A stretch of DNA of 64,000 nucleotides from Chloropicon primus (Eukaryota > Chlorophyta > Chloropicophyceae > Chloropicales > Chloropicaceae), in contig CP060764.1 in assembly GCA_023205875.1 (NCBI GenBank), positions 124,001 through 188,000 of the forward strand, read 5' to 3'. The translations under genes were made by a program, and so were the position numbers. Below are positions 51,789-60,685 of the stretch, one piece after another. The notes below the pieces were generated by a model that saw only the letters and a program-made list of their open reading frames with translations, did no database searches and was not told where the DNA came from. Every line of letters starts with the position of its first letter. Position 1 is the first letter of the stretch.

Positions 51789-53728
51789 TTAAACATCCGC
51801 ATTCGTTTGCGCGGCGATCTCTTCCTCCGTTCGGTCCAGCCGGGTTGCCAGCTCGTTCTGAATCTTTTGGTGCTCCGACGCGATGAAGGACATGTCGATG
51901 TCGATCCCATAGTTCGTCACGATGCCCTTGTTCACGAGATCCTGCTGGCACTGCCTCTCGTAGTCCAGGTCGATCAAGTTGCCGGTGATCAATCCATTCG
52001 CGATGGAATCTGGAATGCCGGCCTCGAGCTCCTCCACCTCGATCGGCGGAGGCGGCGCTTTCTTCTTCTTTGGTGGCGGAGGCGCTTTTTTCTTTTTGTG
52101 CCTCCTCTGCAAGGTCCTGTGCACGGTGCCCGCCCCGTCCTCCTCCGGCATTGCAAGAGCGTCGCTGTCGTCGTTCGGGGAAGAAGAGGGCTTCCCGAGC
52201 ACACTGGAGGCGAGCAGCCTCCTCGCCGTCGGCAGACTGTACCCGTGGTAGTACTTATCCTTCTCCGTGTTCCCCTCGAACATCTCTTGATTCCATTGGG
52301 CGAGGAGCTCTGCCTGTTTCCTCGCATTCGACGTGTCGTCAAAGTACTTTTGGGAAGTGCTGCCGGTGAACCCGAACAGGTCCACCTTCTCGCAGACGTG
52401 CAGCATCATCAGCATCGCTTGGAATCCCGTGGACCCCATCACCTCGTAGTCCTGCCCGGCGTAGGTGCGGTTCTGCTTCGTGCGCAGCCACTGGGCCACT
52501 TGTGGGTGGATGGTGTAGGTGTGAACCTTCTTCTTCAGCTTGAGGAATTCCACGTATTTCTCCATCGTGGCCGCGGCGTGCGTGCACTCGGTGTTCATGT
52601 CGCAGCCATACAGAGGGTCAGCACTCTCGTGATCGAGGTGGATGATCTTCTCCGTTGCGAACTCTCTGAAACCGATCCACTGGGAGGTCACGAACCGTAG
52701 GTGAGTCCTGCTGCCGACGTGGTCCTCGTACCCGTTCACGACGGCTCCGTTCAGCCGAATGATGACGTCGTGGTTGTCGATGATCTTGCTGAGGTTCTGC
52801 TGCATGAGCTGGGAGCTGCTGCCGACCAAGGCGCACGACCGATACAAGTTGCTGCCGATGATCTCTTTGCTGGGAAGCAGCTTCATGATGCTGTCAGTGA
52901 GCGGCAACTTCATCATTTCCATCTTCAGCGACAGTTTCTTCTCATCCTCGCACTCCTTGAAGCTGGAGCAATCCTTCTTGGCCGGGTAGTACCCAAACTC
53001 CAAGACCGGGGTGACGTGCTTGCCGTACTTGTCCTCCAGCGAGTTCTGGCTCAGCGTGAAGGGGAAGTTGCTGGTCTCGTTGAAAGGGATCTTCCAAGGC
53101 GCCAGGCAGTCCGGTACCCTCTCTATGCCAGTCTGCCACGATAGGAGCAAGCAAGCAAAACCAAATCGATCAGGTCACTCAAAGCGTCAGTCTTTCTTCC
53201 TTCCTTCACACACACACACACAGACAGACAGACAGACACACATCTCTCTCTCTCTGTTTGCCTGTCTCGAGTGATGCAATGCACACATACCTTGCAATCG
53301 TATCCCGTGTAAAAGACTGGGCATGCTTCTACCTCGCACGTGCAAGCCTTCTCCCTTGCGAGGCGAACGTTTAATGCGCACTCCGCGGTCAGTGACTTCT
53401 TGGTCAGGCCCTCGCCATTCTGTTCCTCGCTGAACACCTGGGGGTTCACCGTCATGTGAAAGTCTCTCTCGAGATCTTCCAGCTTAAGCGTCAGCCTGTC
53501 GTGGTCTCTCTTGGATTCCCTCAAGGCGTTCTGCTGCACGAGGGACTGGTTTCTGAAGTACTCCACCTCCAGGAGCAGCTCAAGCTCCGGTTCGTTTGGC
53601 AGAGCCTTCAACACAGTTGGGTCTATCTGTATGCTCACAGGATGCTTTCCCGATCGGATGAAAACTTCTTCGAACAGGATGGCGACCATGAAGCCCACCA
53701 AGGCGCTCAGCCAACTGAAGTTTCCCAT
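51789..53728 (-). CDS. Sialyltransferase-family (GT29) glycosyltransferase with an unusual C-terminal tail
   Basis: Two exons on the minus strand: 53728-53291 and 53132-51789, 593 residues. A type II signal anchor (WLSALVGFMVAILFEEVF) marks a Golgi enzyme. A stem coil and a Cys-rich piece (CTCEVEACPVFYTGYDC) follow. Sialylmotif L is clear: SCALVGSSSQLMQQNL, IDNHDVIIRLNGA and GSRTHLRF. Motif S reads STGFQAMLMMLHVCEKVDLFGF (split), and YYHGY marks the VS region. About 130 extra residues follow, including KKKKAPPPP twice and a final acidic coil. GT29 enzymes use CMP-sialic acid or, in plants and algae, related acids such as CMP-Kdo; the donor is not clear here. The intron holds (CA)n and (CAGA)n tracts. 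Confidence 0.88.
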
Positions 53729-54482
53729 CTTTGCTACCACCGCCAGTCACTCTTCTCAATCAATCAATCAATCAATGACGCGTGCAAGCAGGCAGCAGCG
53801 TCGTCACCGCAGCCAGTCGTCGGTGAGGTACGACAGAGAGCAAGCCAAGGCCAGCAAGCCAAGGCCAGGAAGGAACGATCAAGGCCAGGAAGGAAGGAAG
53901 GGATGTCGTCGTATCACCTTTGTATTCTCGCCAGTGACGTCAATTGTTCGGGACAGCCTCCATCGTATCTTGCGTATCGTTAATCACAACCCAAGAAGCT
54001 GGAAGCTGGAAGCTGGAAGCTGGACGACGGATCTTTCTCCGTCATGGCGTCATCCAAGCACCCGGTGGTGGTGCTCCATCACGGACCATTGGAAAGATCA
54101 CGATGTCCTCTTTCGAACCGTACCTCCCTCTCCTCCCTCCTCGGGTCCCTCCTGTCACGAGACCTCGTCTCGTCCATCACCATGCATGCCATCGCATCTC
54201 CATTGACTGCTGATTCGGCAAGAAGCGGCTTCAGAAGAGCGTCCAGAGGCTGGCGGCTAGAGAGAGCGAGAGCGAGAGAGAGAGAGCAAGCGACGACGAC
54301 GACGACGACGAGGAAGAGAGAGAGAGTGGCGAGGAAGACTTCGTGAGGTGATCGAATTTCTTTCTTCTCCGTTTGGATTCGAGTTGCGCCGAGAGGAGCA
54401 AGCGTCAAAGGTTTTTGTTTTAGTTTTAGGCTTAGGTGATCCACTCGCTTCCTTTTTAGGCTAGGCGTAGAATTAGAGAAAG
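53729..54482. promoter_or_regulatory. Divergent intergenic region before SHMT
   Basis: Contains CAATCAAT repeats (about 53757-53775), AAGGCCAGCAAGCC and CAGGAAGGAA repeats (about 53850-53905), AGCTGGAAGCTGGA repeats (about 53996-54025), (GAC)n at about 54292-54312, and TTTTAGTTTTAGGCTTAGG at about 54418-54437, another telo-like tract 45 bp before SHMT. No gene was seen. Confidence 0.5.
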
Positions 54483-55859
54483 ATGGAGACCGTTTTTCCC
54501 ATGGCGAGGACTCCGTTGGAGAAGGCGGATCCCGAGGTGCACGCCCTGATCGAGGAGGAGAGGGCAAGGCAGAGGAGCGGTATCGAGCTCATCGCGAGCG
54601 AGAACTTCACTTCCCTTGGAGTGATGCAAGCGTTGGGAAGTCCATTGACGAACAAGTACTCGGAGGGTCTTCCCGGTGCGAGGTACTACGGGGGAAACGA
54701 GGTGATCGACAAGGTGGAGAACCTCTGCAAGAAGAGGGCCCTCGAGGCCTTCGACCTCGACGGAGAGAAGTGGGGGGTGAATGTGCAGCCATATTCTGGA
54801 AGTCCTGCGAACTTCGCCGTGTACACGGCTTTGCTGAACCCTCACGACAGGGTGATGGGTCTTGACTTGCCTAGCGGCGGCCACCTCACCCACGGGTACT
54901 ACACCAAGGGCGGGAAGAAGATCTCCGCGACTTCCATCTACTTCGAGTCCTTGCCATACAAGGTGAACAAGGACACCGGGTACATCGACTACGACAAGCT
55001 CGAGGAGAAGGCTTTGGACTTCAGGCCAAAGATGATTCTTTGCGGCGGGAGCGCTTACCCAAGGGACTGGGACTACGCCAGATTTAGGTCCATCGCAGAC
55101 AAGGTCGGGGCGTTCCTCGTGGCGGACATGGCTCACATCAGCGGGCTGGTGGCGACCAAGGAGGCCGCTTCTCCCTTCGAGTACTGTGACATTGTCACGA
55201 GCACCACCCACAAGAGTCTTAGGGGCCCGAGGAGCGGAATCATTTTCTTCAGGAAGGGTCCAATTGAAGGCAAGGAGGGAGCCCTGTACGACTACGAGGA
55301 CAAGATTAACTTCGCCGTCTTCCCATCCCTCCAGGGAGGTCCACATAACCACCAGATTGGCGCCCTCTGCGTCGCGCTCAAGCAGGCCAAGGACCCCGCC
55401 TTCAAGACCTACATTCAGCACGTCAAGAAGAACGCCGTCGCCCTCGCCGAGTACCTGAATTCCAAGGGCTACGACCTCGTGACCGGCGGCACGGAGAACC
55501 ACTTGATTCTGTGGAACTTGAGGCCGCAGGGTCTCACCGGGAACAAGATGGAGCTCGTCGCCGACTTGGCTCACATCACTTTGAACAAGAACGCCGTCTT
55601 CGGTGACTCGAGCGCCCTGTCGCCAGGAGGCGTCCGCATCGGCATGCCTGCCATGACGAGTCGTGGTTGCGGCACCGAAGACTTTGTCAAAATCGGGGAG
55701 TTCTTGCACGAGGTCGTCGAAATTTGCCTGGAGCTCCAAGCCGAGCACGGCAAGAAGATGGTCGACTTCAAGAAGGGCCTCCCGGGCAACGCCAAGATCG
55801 AGGACCTCAAGAAGCGTGTCCACGAGTGGGCCTCCCACTTTGGCATGCCAGGAATCTAA
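54483..55859 (+). CDS. SHMT: Serine hydroxymethyltransferase, cytosolic type
   Basis: 458 residues, single exon. It interconverts serine and glycine while loading tetrahydrofolate with a one-carbon unit. Marks include [27 protein letters not shown] (split), [29 protein letters not shown], the PLP-binding [15 protein letters not shown] with its Lys, [30 protein letters not shown] and [13 protein letters not shown]. There is no targeting peptide, so a cytosolic isoform is most likely. Length is normal. Confidence 0.97.
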   Translation: METVFPMARTPLEKADPEVHALIEEERARQRSGIELIASENFTSLGVMQALGSPLTNKYSEGLPGARYYGGNEVIDKVENLCKKRALEAFDLDGEKWGVNVQPYSGSPANFAVYTALLNPHDRVMGLDLPSGGHLTHGYYTKGGKKISATSIYFESLPYKVNKDTGYIDYDKLEEKALDFRPKMILCGGSAYPRDWDYARFRSIADKVGAFLVADMAHISGLVATKEAASPFEYCDIVTSTTHKSLRGPRSGIIFFRKGPIEGKEGALYDYEDKINFAVFPSLQGGPHNHQIGALCVALKQAKDPAFKTYIQHVKKNAVALAEYLNSKGYDLVTGGTENHLILWNLRPQGLTGNKMELVADLAHITLNKNAVFGDSSALSPGGVRIGMPAMTSRGCGTEDFVKIGEFLHEVVEICLELQAEHGKKMVDFKKGLPGNAKIEDLKKRVHEWASHFGMPGI

Positions 55860-56368
55860 AAAAATAGAATGCATTCACCCGACTCGGTTATTTCAATGCG
55901 TGATATGCCTCGTCATCCCTCTTTCCAAACCCAAACCCAAGCCAACCAACCATTGGAGCCAACCAACCATTGGAGCAGCATGCAACGGAACAAGCCACAC
56001 CAACACCGAACCTTCTCCTCGTCTCCATCTTCTGTAAGATCAAATCTCATCTCTTATGGTGTTCAGACATCAGATCAAAAACAGCACACAGAAAAGTCAC
56101 GAAAGGACGGTAGGGAAATCACAGTCAATACTGGAAGCACAAAGGCAAGTTCTCCTTTCCACTGAAAGAGAGAAACACGGAGAGAAACACGGGACAAGAC
56201 CGGCCACTAACTTACCTGTTAGTTTTCTGCAAAGGTCGTTTCACCGAGTTTGTAAGTTTCTCGGCAGGGTAATTCGGCCCTACCACGACCATTCCACCGT
56301 ACATGAACGAATACTTCCGCCCACGCACGGCAGCCCGTACTAACAAACGTATGTGCAACCCTGAGGAG
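55860..56368. other. Region between SHMT and Fanzor (3' flank of Fanzor)
   Basis: Contains CCAACCAACCATTGGAG twice in tandem (about 55941-55977), the SHMT 3' UTR, AGAGAAACACGG units (about 56168-56193), and the structured candidate omegaRNA region at 56200-56292. No protein gene. Confidence 0.6.
56200..56292 (-). ncRNA. Candidate omegaRNA scaffold 3' of Fanzor
   Basis: About 80 nt downstream of the Fanzor stop, on the same strand, the transcript can fold into a nested structure. An outer stem pairs GGTCGT (complement of 56285-56290) with ACGACC (complement of 56234-56239). Inside it, GGTAGGG pairs with CCCTGCC (56263-56269 with 56278-56284), including one G-U pair that exists only on the minus strand. 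CCGAG/CTCGG (56244-56248 with 56260-56264) forms a competing or shortened stem. A further hairpin CTAAC/GTTAG lies at 56207-56222, and its AACAG-GTAAGT resembles a splice donor. Fanzor and TnpB guide RNAs are encoded at this 3' position. RNA boundaries and the guide are not determined. Confidence 0.45.
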
Positions 56369-58540
56369 TTACACACTTTTTGGTTGACGCAAGTGCTTCA
56401 GGAGGACGTTGCGTGCCCCGTTCACATCCCGACCGCACTTGAAGCCACACTTCTGGCACTTGTACACCTCTGCTCCACCCAGGTTCTTCTTGATGTGTCC
56501 GCACCTGCCACAGGTCTTGGAGGTGTACTCCTCCGTCACGATCGCCAGCTCACTGCCGTGCAAGAGCACCTTGGAAGCCAAGAACGTTCTGAACGCATAG
56601 TGCCTCAACGTCAAGAGCGTGCGAGCCGTCTTCTTCCCGATCACTCGGCGTCTCCCGTTGTTGTTCTTCTTCACCATGTCTTGGGACTTGAACTCCGGGA
56701 GGAGGATTGTGTCGAACCTCCTGCATAGATCGTTGGCTACCTTTTTGTGAAGCTCGTTAGTCAGACCTCGAATTTTCTCCATGCAGGCGTATTGCTGTCT
56801 CTTCAAGTCGCGGCGGTCGAGGTAAGGGAGCTTCACCTTTGGGTCTTTGCGCTCGGAAATGATCTCATCAATCCTCCAGCAGAGGTTGAACAGCCTCGCG
56901 AAGCCTCGCTCGCCCTTGGCATACTCCCCGACGCCTTCTTGCGGCGAGTACGACGTCTGAAAGGTCCTGACTCCCGGATCCAGGGCGACAACCTTCCGCT
57001 TGTTCTCAGGCTTCAGGGGTGGCAGGCGATCCCATGGCGTCGCGATGGGAATGTGCATGTGGAACTGCCCAAGGCGATTTCTTGTGATCTTCACGGCACC
57101 CTCGATCTTGCCCCCGGGGATCTCCTCCGTCAAGTACAGGGGCCCGCCGGCCATCTTCTTCTTGAACACCTCCAGCTTGGTCCACTTGCGTCGTTTCTTG
57201 TGCTTCGTATCATCCTTGTGCCTCGTGTTTGGCCTTTCGATCGTCTCCACGTTCTTTAACTCTCTTGCATCAATTTCAATAGTCCAAGAGCTCGGTTGCT
57301 GACGTTGACGATACTTGAGAACGAAGCGGTGCCCCTTCTTCTCGCCGCGCTCCTTCATCGCTTCCTGCTTCGCGGTGTTCGAATCCCATGCCTTGATGAG
57401 ACTTCGCACGGCAGCTTGTCTGATGGCACAGGGGGTTTCCTTCAGCCAAGGATGCTTCTGATTCACAAAGGCCCCGCTAACGTAGTCCCGGTCCTTGCCC
57501 ACTTGGATGCGAAAAGCTCTGCCTCCAATTTGGCTCTCGAGTCTCTTCTCTCTGGCCGCGAAAAGCTCTGCCTCCTGTTTTGTCCATGGCCGTGGAGAGC
57601 ATTGGATTTCTTTCAGCTCTTTCTCCAGGCCCTCAAAGACCTCAGGGCGTCGCGGTTTGGCCGTCACAAATCTGTCCAGCAGGACGGTCCAAACCAGCGG
57701 AAAACCCTCCTTCTTGACCGCCTCCAAACACTTGTTGTATGTGAAACGCGCAGCTCCCATCCAGTTGCAAAGGCACTTCGCCTGCTCAGGGTTCAAGCGC
57801 ATCCTAAGCTTCCTCGTCCGTATCACCGTTCGCTCCGACAATAGCTTGGAGGTCTTCAGCTTCTGCCCCCTCTTCCTTTTGGCGGGCGGCTGCAATGTCT
57901 CCACGGATACCACAGAATCTTCTGGAAGGTTCAAGCACGACCTCCATCCCGTCTTCGGACACTTTACCTCTTCAAGTTCTCTCTTGATCGATGAGAACCA
58001 GGTCTTCTTCACGCTGTCGTCCGCCAAGCCACCCGGCTGCTTCCCTGCTTTCTTCCCCCTCTTGTTGCCCTTCTTCTTGCCCTTCTTCTTGTTCTTCTTC
58101 TTGCCCTTCTTGCGAGGCTTCTTGCGAGGCTTGCCTGACGAGCTCGAACTCTCACCCGCAGAGGCGTCCGCCTCCGGCGGCTTCCCCTTCCGCTTCCCCC
58201 CCCGCTTCTTGCGAGGCGTGCTCGAACCCTCCTCGAAAGCAGAGGCGGGGTCGTCCAGCGGCTTCCCCTTCCGCTTCCCCCCCCGCTTCTTGCGAGGCGT
58301 GCTCGAACCCTCACCCGCAGAGGCGGGGTCGTCCGCGGGAGGAAGCAGGCACAACGCGTAGAGCCACGCTAAACCCTGATTCCAGAAGCGAAGTAACGGC
58401 CGCTCCGTCGTCGGAGACTCCTGCCCCGACTTCGAAGCGCCCTGAGCATGACTCTCGCCAGAGTGCGACCTCCTTGTGGAACTCGTCGAGCCACTCCCCT
58501 GCTTCTCCTTTTTCTTACGGCGCTTCCCTGATCGCGCCAT
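56369..58540 (-). CDS. Fanzor: eukaryotic TnpB-like RNA-guided DNA nuclease
   Basis: 723 residues, no introns, apparently intact. Residues 1-230 are basic and low complexity with NLS-like KKKGKKKG and RKKRGGKRKGK. The TnpB-like part begins near KLRMRLNPEQAKCLCNWMGAAR (split; about 244-264) and includes HPWLKETPCAIRQAAVRSLIKAW (split; 363-385). RuvC-I is KVVALDPGVRTFQ with Asp521. At the usual RuvC-II site, ILLPEFKSQDM has Pro615 where TnpB has its catalytic Glu; the substitute Glu is in VTEEYTSKTC (Glu670/671), as described for Fanzors. Zinc finger: Cys677, 680, 695, 698. RuvC-III is CGRDVNGARN with Asp705. Such proteins use an omegaRNA to cut DNA and probably help their mobile element persist. 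No transposase is visible beside it. Confidence 0.95.
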   Translation of the reverse strand: MARSGKRRKKKEKQGSGSTSSTRRSHSGESHAQGASKSGQESPTTERPLLRFWNQGLAWLYALCLLPPADDPASAGEGSSTPRKKRGGKRKGKPLDDPASAFEEGSSTPRKKRGGKRKGKPPEADASAGESSSSSGKPRKKPRKKGKKKNKKKGKKKGNKRGKKAGKQPGGLADDSVKKTWFSSIKRELEEVKCPKTGWRSCLNLPEDSVVSVETLQPPAKRKRGQKLKTSKLLSERTVIRTRKLRMRLNPEQAKCLCNWMGAARFTYNKCLEAVKKEGFPLVWTVLLDRFVTAKPRRPEVFEGLEKELKEIQCSPRPWTKQEAELFAAREKRLESQIGGRAFRIQVGKDRDYVSGAFVNQKHPWLKETPCAIRQAAVRSLIKAWDSNTAKQEAMKERGEKKGHRFVLKYRQRQQPSSWTIEIDARELKNVETIERPNTRHKDDTKHKKRRKWTKLEVFKKKMAGGPLYLTEEIPGGKIEGAVKITRNRLGQFHMHIPIATPWDRLPPLKPENKRKVVALDPGVRTFQTSYSPQEGVGEYAKGERGFARLFNLCWRIDEIISERKDPKVKLPYLDRRDLKRQQYACMEKIRGLTNELHKKVANDLCRRFDTILLPEFKSQDMVKKNNNGRRRVIGKKTARTLLTLRHYAFRTFLASKVLLHGSELAIVTEEYTSKTCGRCGHIKKNLGGAEVYKCQKCGFKCGRDVNGARNVLLKHLRQPKSV
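58178..58333 (-). repeat. 78-bp in-frame tandem duplication inside Fanzor
   Basis: Two 26-codon units (DPASAGEGSSTPRKKRGG... and DPASAFEEGSSTPRKKRGG..., residues about 71-95 and 97-121), almost identical at DNA level. They duplicate an NLS-like basic patch, suggesting recent expansion of the N-terminal extension. Confidence 0.85.
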
Positions 58541-58722
58541 GACTGTTAGCTGCTACTGCAAGGGTTTCACTCGCTGCCCTCCTCGTAACTCCTCGTAACT
58601 ATAGATTTGCCTTGTCCAGCAAGTGAGAACACGAGAAAAACGCTTTGTGGGTTGTCCTTTGGGTGTGACCAAACTGGTATACACTGGAATCCCACCAACA
58701 GGGGAAAACCTCAGTATCTCAC

Positions 58723-58886
58723 ATGGCGCTGGCGCTCACGGTGCGAGGCCCGGCGAGGGCGAGGGCGAGGGCGAGGGGGAAGACCCAAGCATGTCAAGCT
58801 CAAGCTGGAAAGAGGAGCGTCATCATTCTTCCAGGTGCGTTCCTTCTTCGGCAGGACCTGAAGCTCAACAACAACAACAACAACAA

Positions 58887-58958
<72 letters not shown>

Positions 58959-59734
58959 GTGTGGATGTTTGGACTGACTCGTTTGGCATTCTTCCCTTTC
59001 CTCCTCTCCCCGCAGGACTGGGCAACAGTGCGAGTGATTACGATGACCTGGCGGAGAACTTGAGGAGCACGACTGGCCTCGACCTCAACGTCCACACGTG
59101 TGACGTGCGACGGATCGATTGGCTGAGGAACGCTGCTGGTCTGTTGGATCCTGCTTACTGGAAAGGTACGCTGAAGCCGAGGCCAGTCGTGGACTGGTAC
59201 CTGGACAAGGTCAAGGAGAAGGTGGAGATCGCCAAGAGGGATGGAGGTCCGGTCTCCTTCTTGGCTCACTCGGCTGGTGGGTGGTTGGGTCGCACGTATT
59301 TGGTATCGATGGAAGCGCCGGAGATTGCGAACGTGGACTGCTTTGTGTCTCTGGGAAGCCCTCACATGCCACCGCCGAAAGATGTCATTGACCAGACGAG
59401 GGGGATTCTGACGTGGGTGAACGAGACGACGCCGGGAGCATTTCATGACAGCGTCAAGTACACAACTATCTCCGGCACCTGCATTCAGGGCACAAAGTTT
59501 GGCGACGAGGACGCGTCCCTCGAGCAGAAGATCACGGGCCAAGGCTACAAGCAAGTGGGCGGGAACGCAGACGTCTGGGGGGACGGAATCGTGCCGAAGG
59601 AAAGCGCGCATCTCGAGGGCGCACTGCAGATCAATCTCGAGGGCGTGTACCACTCTCCTTTGGGGCAGGGGGACAGGAAGTGGTACGGCTCGCCCGAAGT
59701 GATCGGCGAATGGTACCACCACCTGGATCCATAA
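58723..59734 (+). CDS. Alpha/beta hydrolase, lipase-like, probably organelle-targeted
   Basis: Two exons: 58723-58834 and 59016-59734, 276 residues. The first exon gives an Arg/Ala-rich leader (MALALTVRGPARARARARG), a likely transit peptide, then KRSVIILPG joined in phase to LGNSASDYDDLAENL, the typical oxyanion region of plant and cyanobacterial lipase-like hydrolases. The nucleophile elbow is VSFLAHSAGGWLGR with its Ser. VSLGSPHMPPP and GDGIVPKESAHLEGA (with the acid) follow, and the catalytic His is near VYHSPLG or YHHLDP. The substrate is unknown; homologous plastid proteins act on esters or lipids. The intron has a long (ATC)n tract. Confidence 0.88.
58870..58958. repeat. Long (CAA)n(CAT)n trinucleotide repeat in an intron
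   Basis: About 6 AAC units followed by about 23 ATC units (about 58887-58958). It is the longest microsatellite in the window and lies wholly inside the hydrolase intron, just after the Fanzor locus. The poly-His, poly-Ile and poly-Asp frames it creates are not coding. Confidence 0.95.
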
Positions 59735-60685
59735 AAGAAGTTGCTGTTTGTAATGTAAGAGGGAAGGAAAAAGGGCCACAGAGACTACGATCCAAGGAAG
59801 AACTTGCTTGCTCTCTCAAGCTATCAAGATACGAACAATGGATCCCCCCTTCTTCATAACGTACAGCGGTCTCGTTTCGGCGTCCACGACTTGTGACGAG
59901 GAGGAAAGGAAAGGTGGCAAAGAACAAAGAGTGATATTTGCTTACACTATCTCACACGGCTTGCATGCTCTCCGCAAAGCAATCTACTTCCTCACTCTTC
60001 CTGCTTGACCTTGACAATGGAACGGGCCGTCTTGCTTCGTGTTCTCTTCGACGACGGAGGACGAGGAGCCTTGCAGAGCCCGACCTCTTCGAGGTACTCT
60101 CTCTTCACAACATGTTGTTGCTTGTCGCTCAACAAATGGGACATGTCCGCAAAAATCACCCTCAACTGTCACTCTCCTCTTCGATGATGGTGGTGGAGCC
60201 CGTCAAGAAACTCTGAACAGACTCGCCGTCCACGTCCATGGCGATGACACCTGGGGCCAACCCTCCCTTGTCATCATCTCCACCGTCGTCGGCCCTCGCC
60301 GCGATCATCGCCGCCGTCGACCTGGTGAGTGTTCTCCGTCTCTGTCTCGTGGGACGCCTCACGATGAAATGAAGCACCGCACTGCTCGATATGTTCCTCA
60401 AAGACTTTCCTCCTCTTCCTCTTCCCTTTCCTCCGCACGATCCAAGCTCACAAGCAATCCTCCTCAAACGCCTTTCGCTTCAAAGGAAGGAGCGAAAACG
60501 TCCACTCCTTTTTGACAAAACCTTCAGCCGAGGTATCAATCGAAAGCCCGTACGATGCCCTTCCGCTTGATCAACACCTCCTCCCCTTCCCCTTCCCCGA
60601 CCACGCACAAGGTCCTCGACAAATACCACCCCACCACTCCACTCATCGTCTCCGTCTGTCGTTTCAAAGGAATCGCGCCAGAAGC
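59735..60685. other. Intergenic region with no confirmed gene
   Basis: Between the hydrolase and the biotinidase-like gene. Apart from a possible terminal exon on the minus strand (listed separately) nothing convincing is seen. A GACCTG-GTGAGT donor-like site on the plus strand at about 60323-60334 might mark another small gene or a 5' UTR intron. Confidence 0.4.
59992..60166 (-). CDS. Possible terminal exon of a small basic protein
   Basis: On the minus strand, after a GTGACAG acceptor, the frame reads LRVIFADMSHLLSDKQQHV then KREYLEEVGLCKAPRPPSSK and a basic end TARSIVKVKQEE before a stop. Codon choice and composition look coding, but I could not identify the upstream exon with confidence. 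The nearby frame with MDVDGESVQSFL (about 60180-60240) is a candidate. No family was recognised. Confidence 0.3.

Noticed and set aside
58711-59025. Poly-Asp, poly-His or poly-Ile proteins around 58.9 kb
   Set aside because: Produced by an (ATC)n microsatellite that lies within a well-supported intron.
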